From: Fidelibacterota bacterium
Lineage (GTDB): Bacteria; Fidelibacterota; UBA2242
NCBI GenBank assembly: GCA_030655795.1
Contig: JAUSPJ010000189.1
Coordinates: forward strand, 1 to 6,644
Direction: 5' to 3'
Length of the DNA stretch: 6,644 bases
The position numbers were made by a program, and so were the translations under genes. Numbering within the stretch: position 1 is the stretch's first letter; each line of letters opens with the position of its first letter. The notes beneath the pieces were generated by a model that was not told the DNA's origin, did not search any database, and saw nothing but the letters and a program-made list of their open reading frames with translations. Shown here piece by piece: positions 5,309 to 6,644 of this stretch.

Positions 5309-6644
5309 ATGAAATCCGCAACTGCCGCCCCAGGAAATGACCAACCGGAATCAAAACCGCTGATTTTTATTCACCAGATCATAGAAGACGATAACGCCAG
5401 CGGCAAATTTGGAAAGCGCGTTCATACCCGCTTTCCACCGGAGCCAAACGGTTATCTGCATATTGGCCACGCCAAATCCATCCTGCTGAATTACGGAACA
5501 GCCGTTAAATACAACGGTAAATTCAACCTGCGATTTGATGATACAAATCCGATTAAAGAAGAGAATGAGTACGTCCGGTCGATTATTGAAGATGTCAGGT
5601 GGCTGGGAGCCGATTTTGAAGACCGGCTTTTATACGGGTCCGATTATTTTCAGCAGATGTATGATTATGCGGTCCAATTGATCCAAAAAGGCAAGGCCTA
5701 TGTTTGTGATCTGAGCGCTGAGGAAATCCGCAATACCCGCGGATCATTGACCGAAGCCGGGACAGAAAGTCCTTACCGCAAGCGCAGTATTGAGGAAAAC
5801 CTCGACCTGTTTCAGCGCATGAAAGCCGGTGAATTCCCCGATGGATCGCGGACACTCCGCGCCAAAATCGATATGACGTCCCCAAATTTAAATATGCGCG
5901 ATCCGGTCATGTACCGCATTCTGCATGCAGCTCATCATCGTACCGGCGATGAATGGTGTATTTATCCCATGTATGACTGGGCCCACGGCCTGGAAGATTC
6001 CATCGAAGGCATTACCCATTCCATCTGCACGTTGGAATTCGAAGACCACCGTCCTCTCTACGACTGGTTCCTTGATGAACTCGGCGCCTATCATTCTCAG
6101 CAAATTGAATTTTCCCGTCTGAACCTCACCTACACAGTTATGAGCAAGCGCAGATTATTGGAACTGGTCCGGAAAAAATATGTAAATGACTGGGACGATC
6201 CGCGCATGCCGACCATTACCGGAATGCGTCGCCGCGGATATACATCGGAAGCAATTCGTAATTTTACCGAGCGAATCGGCGTCGCCAAGCGGGACAGCAC
6301 CGTGGATGTTGCCCTGCTGGAATTCAGTGTGCGTGAACATTTGAATAAAGTCGCGCCCCGCTATATGGGCATTCTGAATCCACTGAAGGTGATCGTTGAT
6401 AATTATCCCGACGATCAGGAAGAATTTCTTGATGCCATCAACAATCCTGAAGATGAAAGCGCCGGTACCCGGAAGGTCCCTTTTTCAAAAGAGCTCTATA
6501 TCGAAGCGGAGGATTTCAGGGAAGAACCGCCTAAAAAATTCTTCCGTCTGGCTCCCGGTCGCGAAATTCGTCTCCGCTATGCCTACTTCATTACCTGTAC
6601 CGATGTTGAGAAAGATGATTATGGAAATATTATCGAAATTCATT
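5309..6644 (+). CDS. glnS: Glutaminyl-tRNA synthetase (3' end cut by window edge)
   Basis: Class I aminoacyl-tRNA synthetase that charges tRNA-Gln with glutamine in the cytoplasm, using ATP. 445 codons are present. The family is usually about 550-570 residues, so roughly the last fifth (distal anticodon-binding barrel) is outside. Seen: a short N-terminal extension; TRFPPEPNGYLHIGHAKS with the HIGH motif at residues 51-54; NLRFDDTNPIKEE; the LRAKIDM and MRDPVMYRI segments; CIYPMYDWAHGLEDSIEGITHS, which is GlnRS-type; LNLTYTVMSKRRL with the KMSKS-like loop MSKR at 278-281; WDDPRMPTITGMRRRGYT; and the start of the anticodon-binding domain (KVPFSKELYIEAEDFRE). The segments line up closely with E. 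coli GlnRS from memory, and the PEPNGY and VMSKR forms favour GlnRS over GluRS. All catalytic motifs are intact. It is divergent from the cassette and probably unrelated to it in function. Confidence 0.97.
   Translation, partial: MKSATAAPGNDQPESKPLIFIHQIIEDDNASGKFGKRVHTRFPPEPNGYLHIGHAKSILLNYGTAVKYNGKFNLRFDDTNPIKEENEYVRSIIEDVRWLGADFEDRLLYGSDYFQQMYDYAVQLIQKGKAYVCDLSAEEIRNTRGSLTEAGTESPYRKRSIEENLDLFQRMKAGEFPDGSRTLRAKIDMTSPNLNMRDPVMYRILHAAHHRTGDEWCIYPMYDWAHGLEDSIEGITHSICTLEFEDHRPLYDWFLDELGAYHSQQIEFSRLNLTYTVMSKRRLLELVRKKYVNDWDDPRMPTITGMRRRGYTSEAIRNFTERIGVAKRDSTVDVALLEFSVREHLNKVAPRYMGILNPLKVIVDNYPDDQEEFLDAINNPEDESAGTRKVPFSKELYIEAEDFREEPPKKFFRLAPGREIRLRYAYFITCTDVEKDDYGNIIEIH

Noticed and set aside
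5595..6340. Several minus-strand open frames of 61-96 residues
   Set aside because: They are shadows of glnS, whose plus-strand frame is unbroken and matches the family throughout.

Overview
The window holds five protein-coding genes. Four lie on the minus strand as one tightly spaced unit. The fifth, a glutaminyl-tRNA synthetase gene, runs the other way from a shared intergenic region. The first and last genes in coordinate order both run off the window. There is no RNA gene, insertion sequence, CRISPR array or phage-like gene. Base composition looks moderate and even. Signal peptides, an apparent outer-membrane barrel and a CsgG/TolB-like periplasmic protein indicate a diderm bacterium. The GlnRS has a Bacteroidetes-like active-site neighbourhood (YPMYDWAHGLEDSIEGITHS), but clear Shine-Dalgarno sites (AAGAGGTG, AAAGGA) are unlike typical Bacteroidetes. 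My best guess is an uncultured lineage of the wider FCB group (Marinimicrobia, Calditrichota, KSB1 or Ignavibacteria type), inferred from memory of similar proteins and not proven.

Layout in transcription order on the minus strand: (1) 5055-3793, an exported protein with an N-terminal TolB/FlgO-like domain and an unrecognised beta-rich C-terminal domain; (2) 3735-3364, a stand-alone CheY-like receiver; (3) 3346-2099, a soluble protein joining a PhnD-like ligand-binding fold, a coiled coil and a C-terminal PAS domain, with no output domain; (4) 2081 to beyond position 1, a secreted protein joining a FecR domain, a Pro/Glu-rich linker and a long beta-strand-rich region that looks like an outer-membrane barrel. 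The gaps are 57, 17 and 17 bases, so co-transcription is likely. On the plus strand, glnS starts at 5309 and is cut by the right edge after 445 codons.

The four-gene set looks like an envelope-associated sensing cassette: two exported proteins, one possible cytoplasmic ligand sensor and one phosphorylatable receiver. No histidine kinase, sigma factor, transporter or DNA-binding protein is visible. How the parts connect is therefore unknown, and the functional link is inferred from gene order only. This is the most interesting part of the window. glnS is an ordinary housekeeping neighbour.
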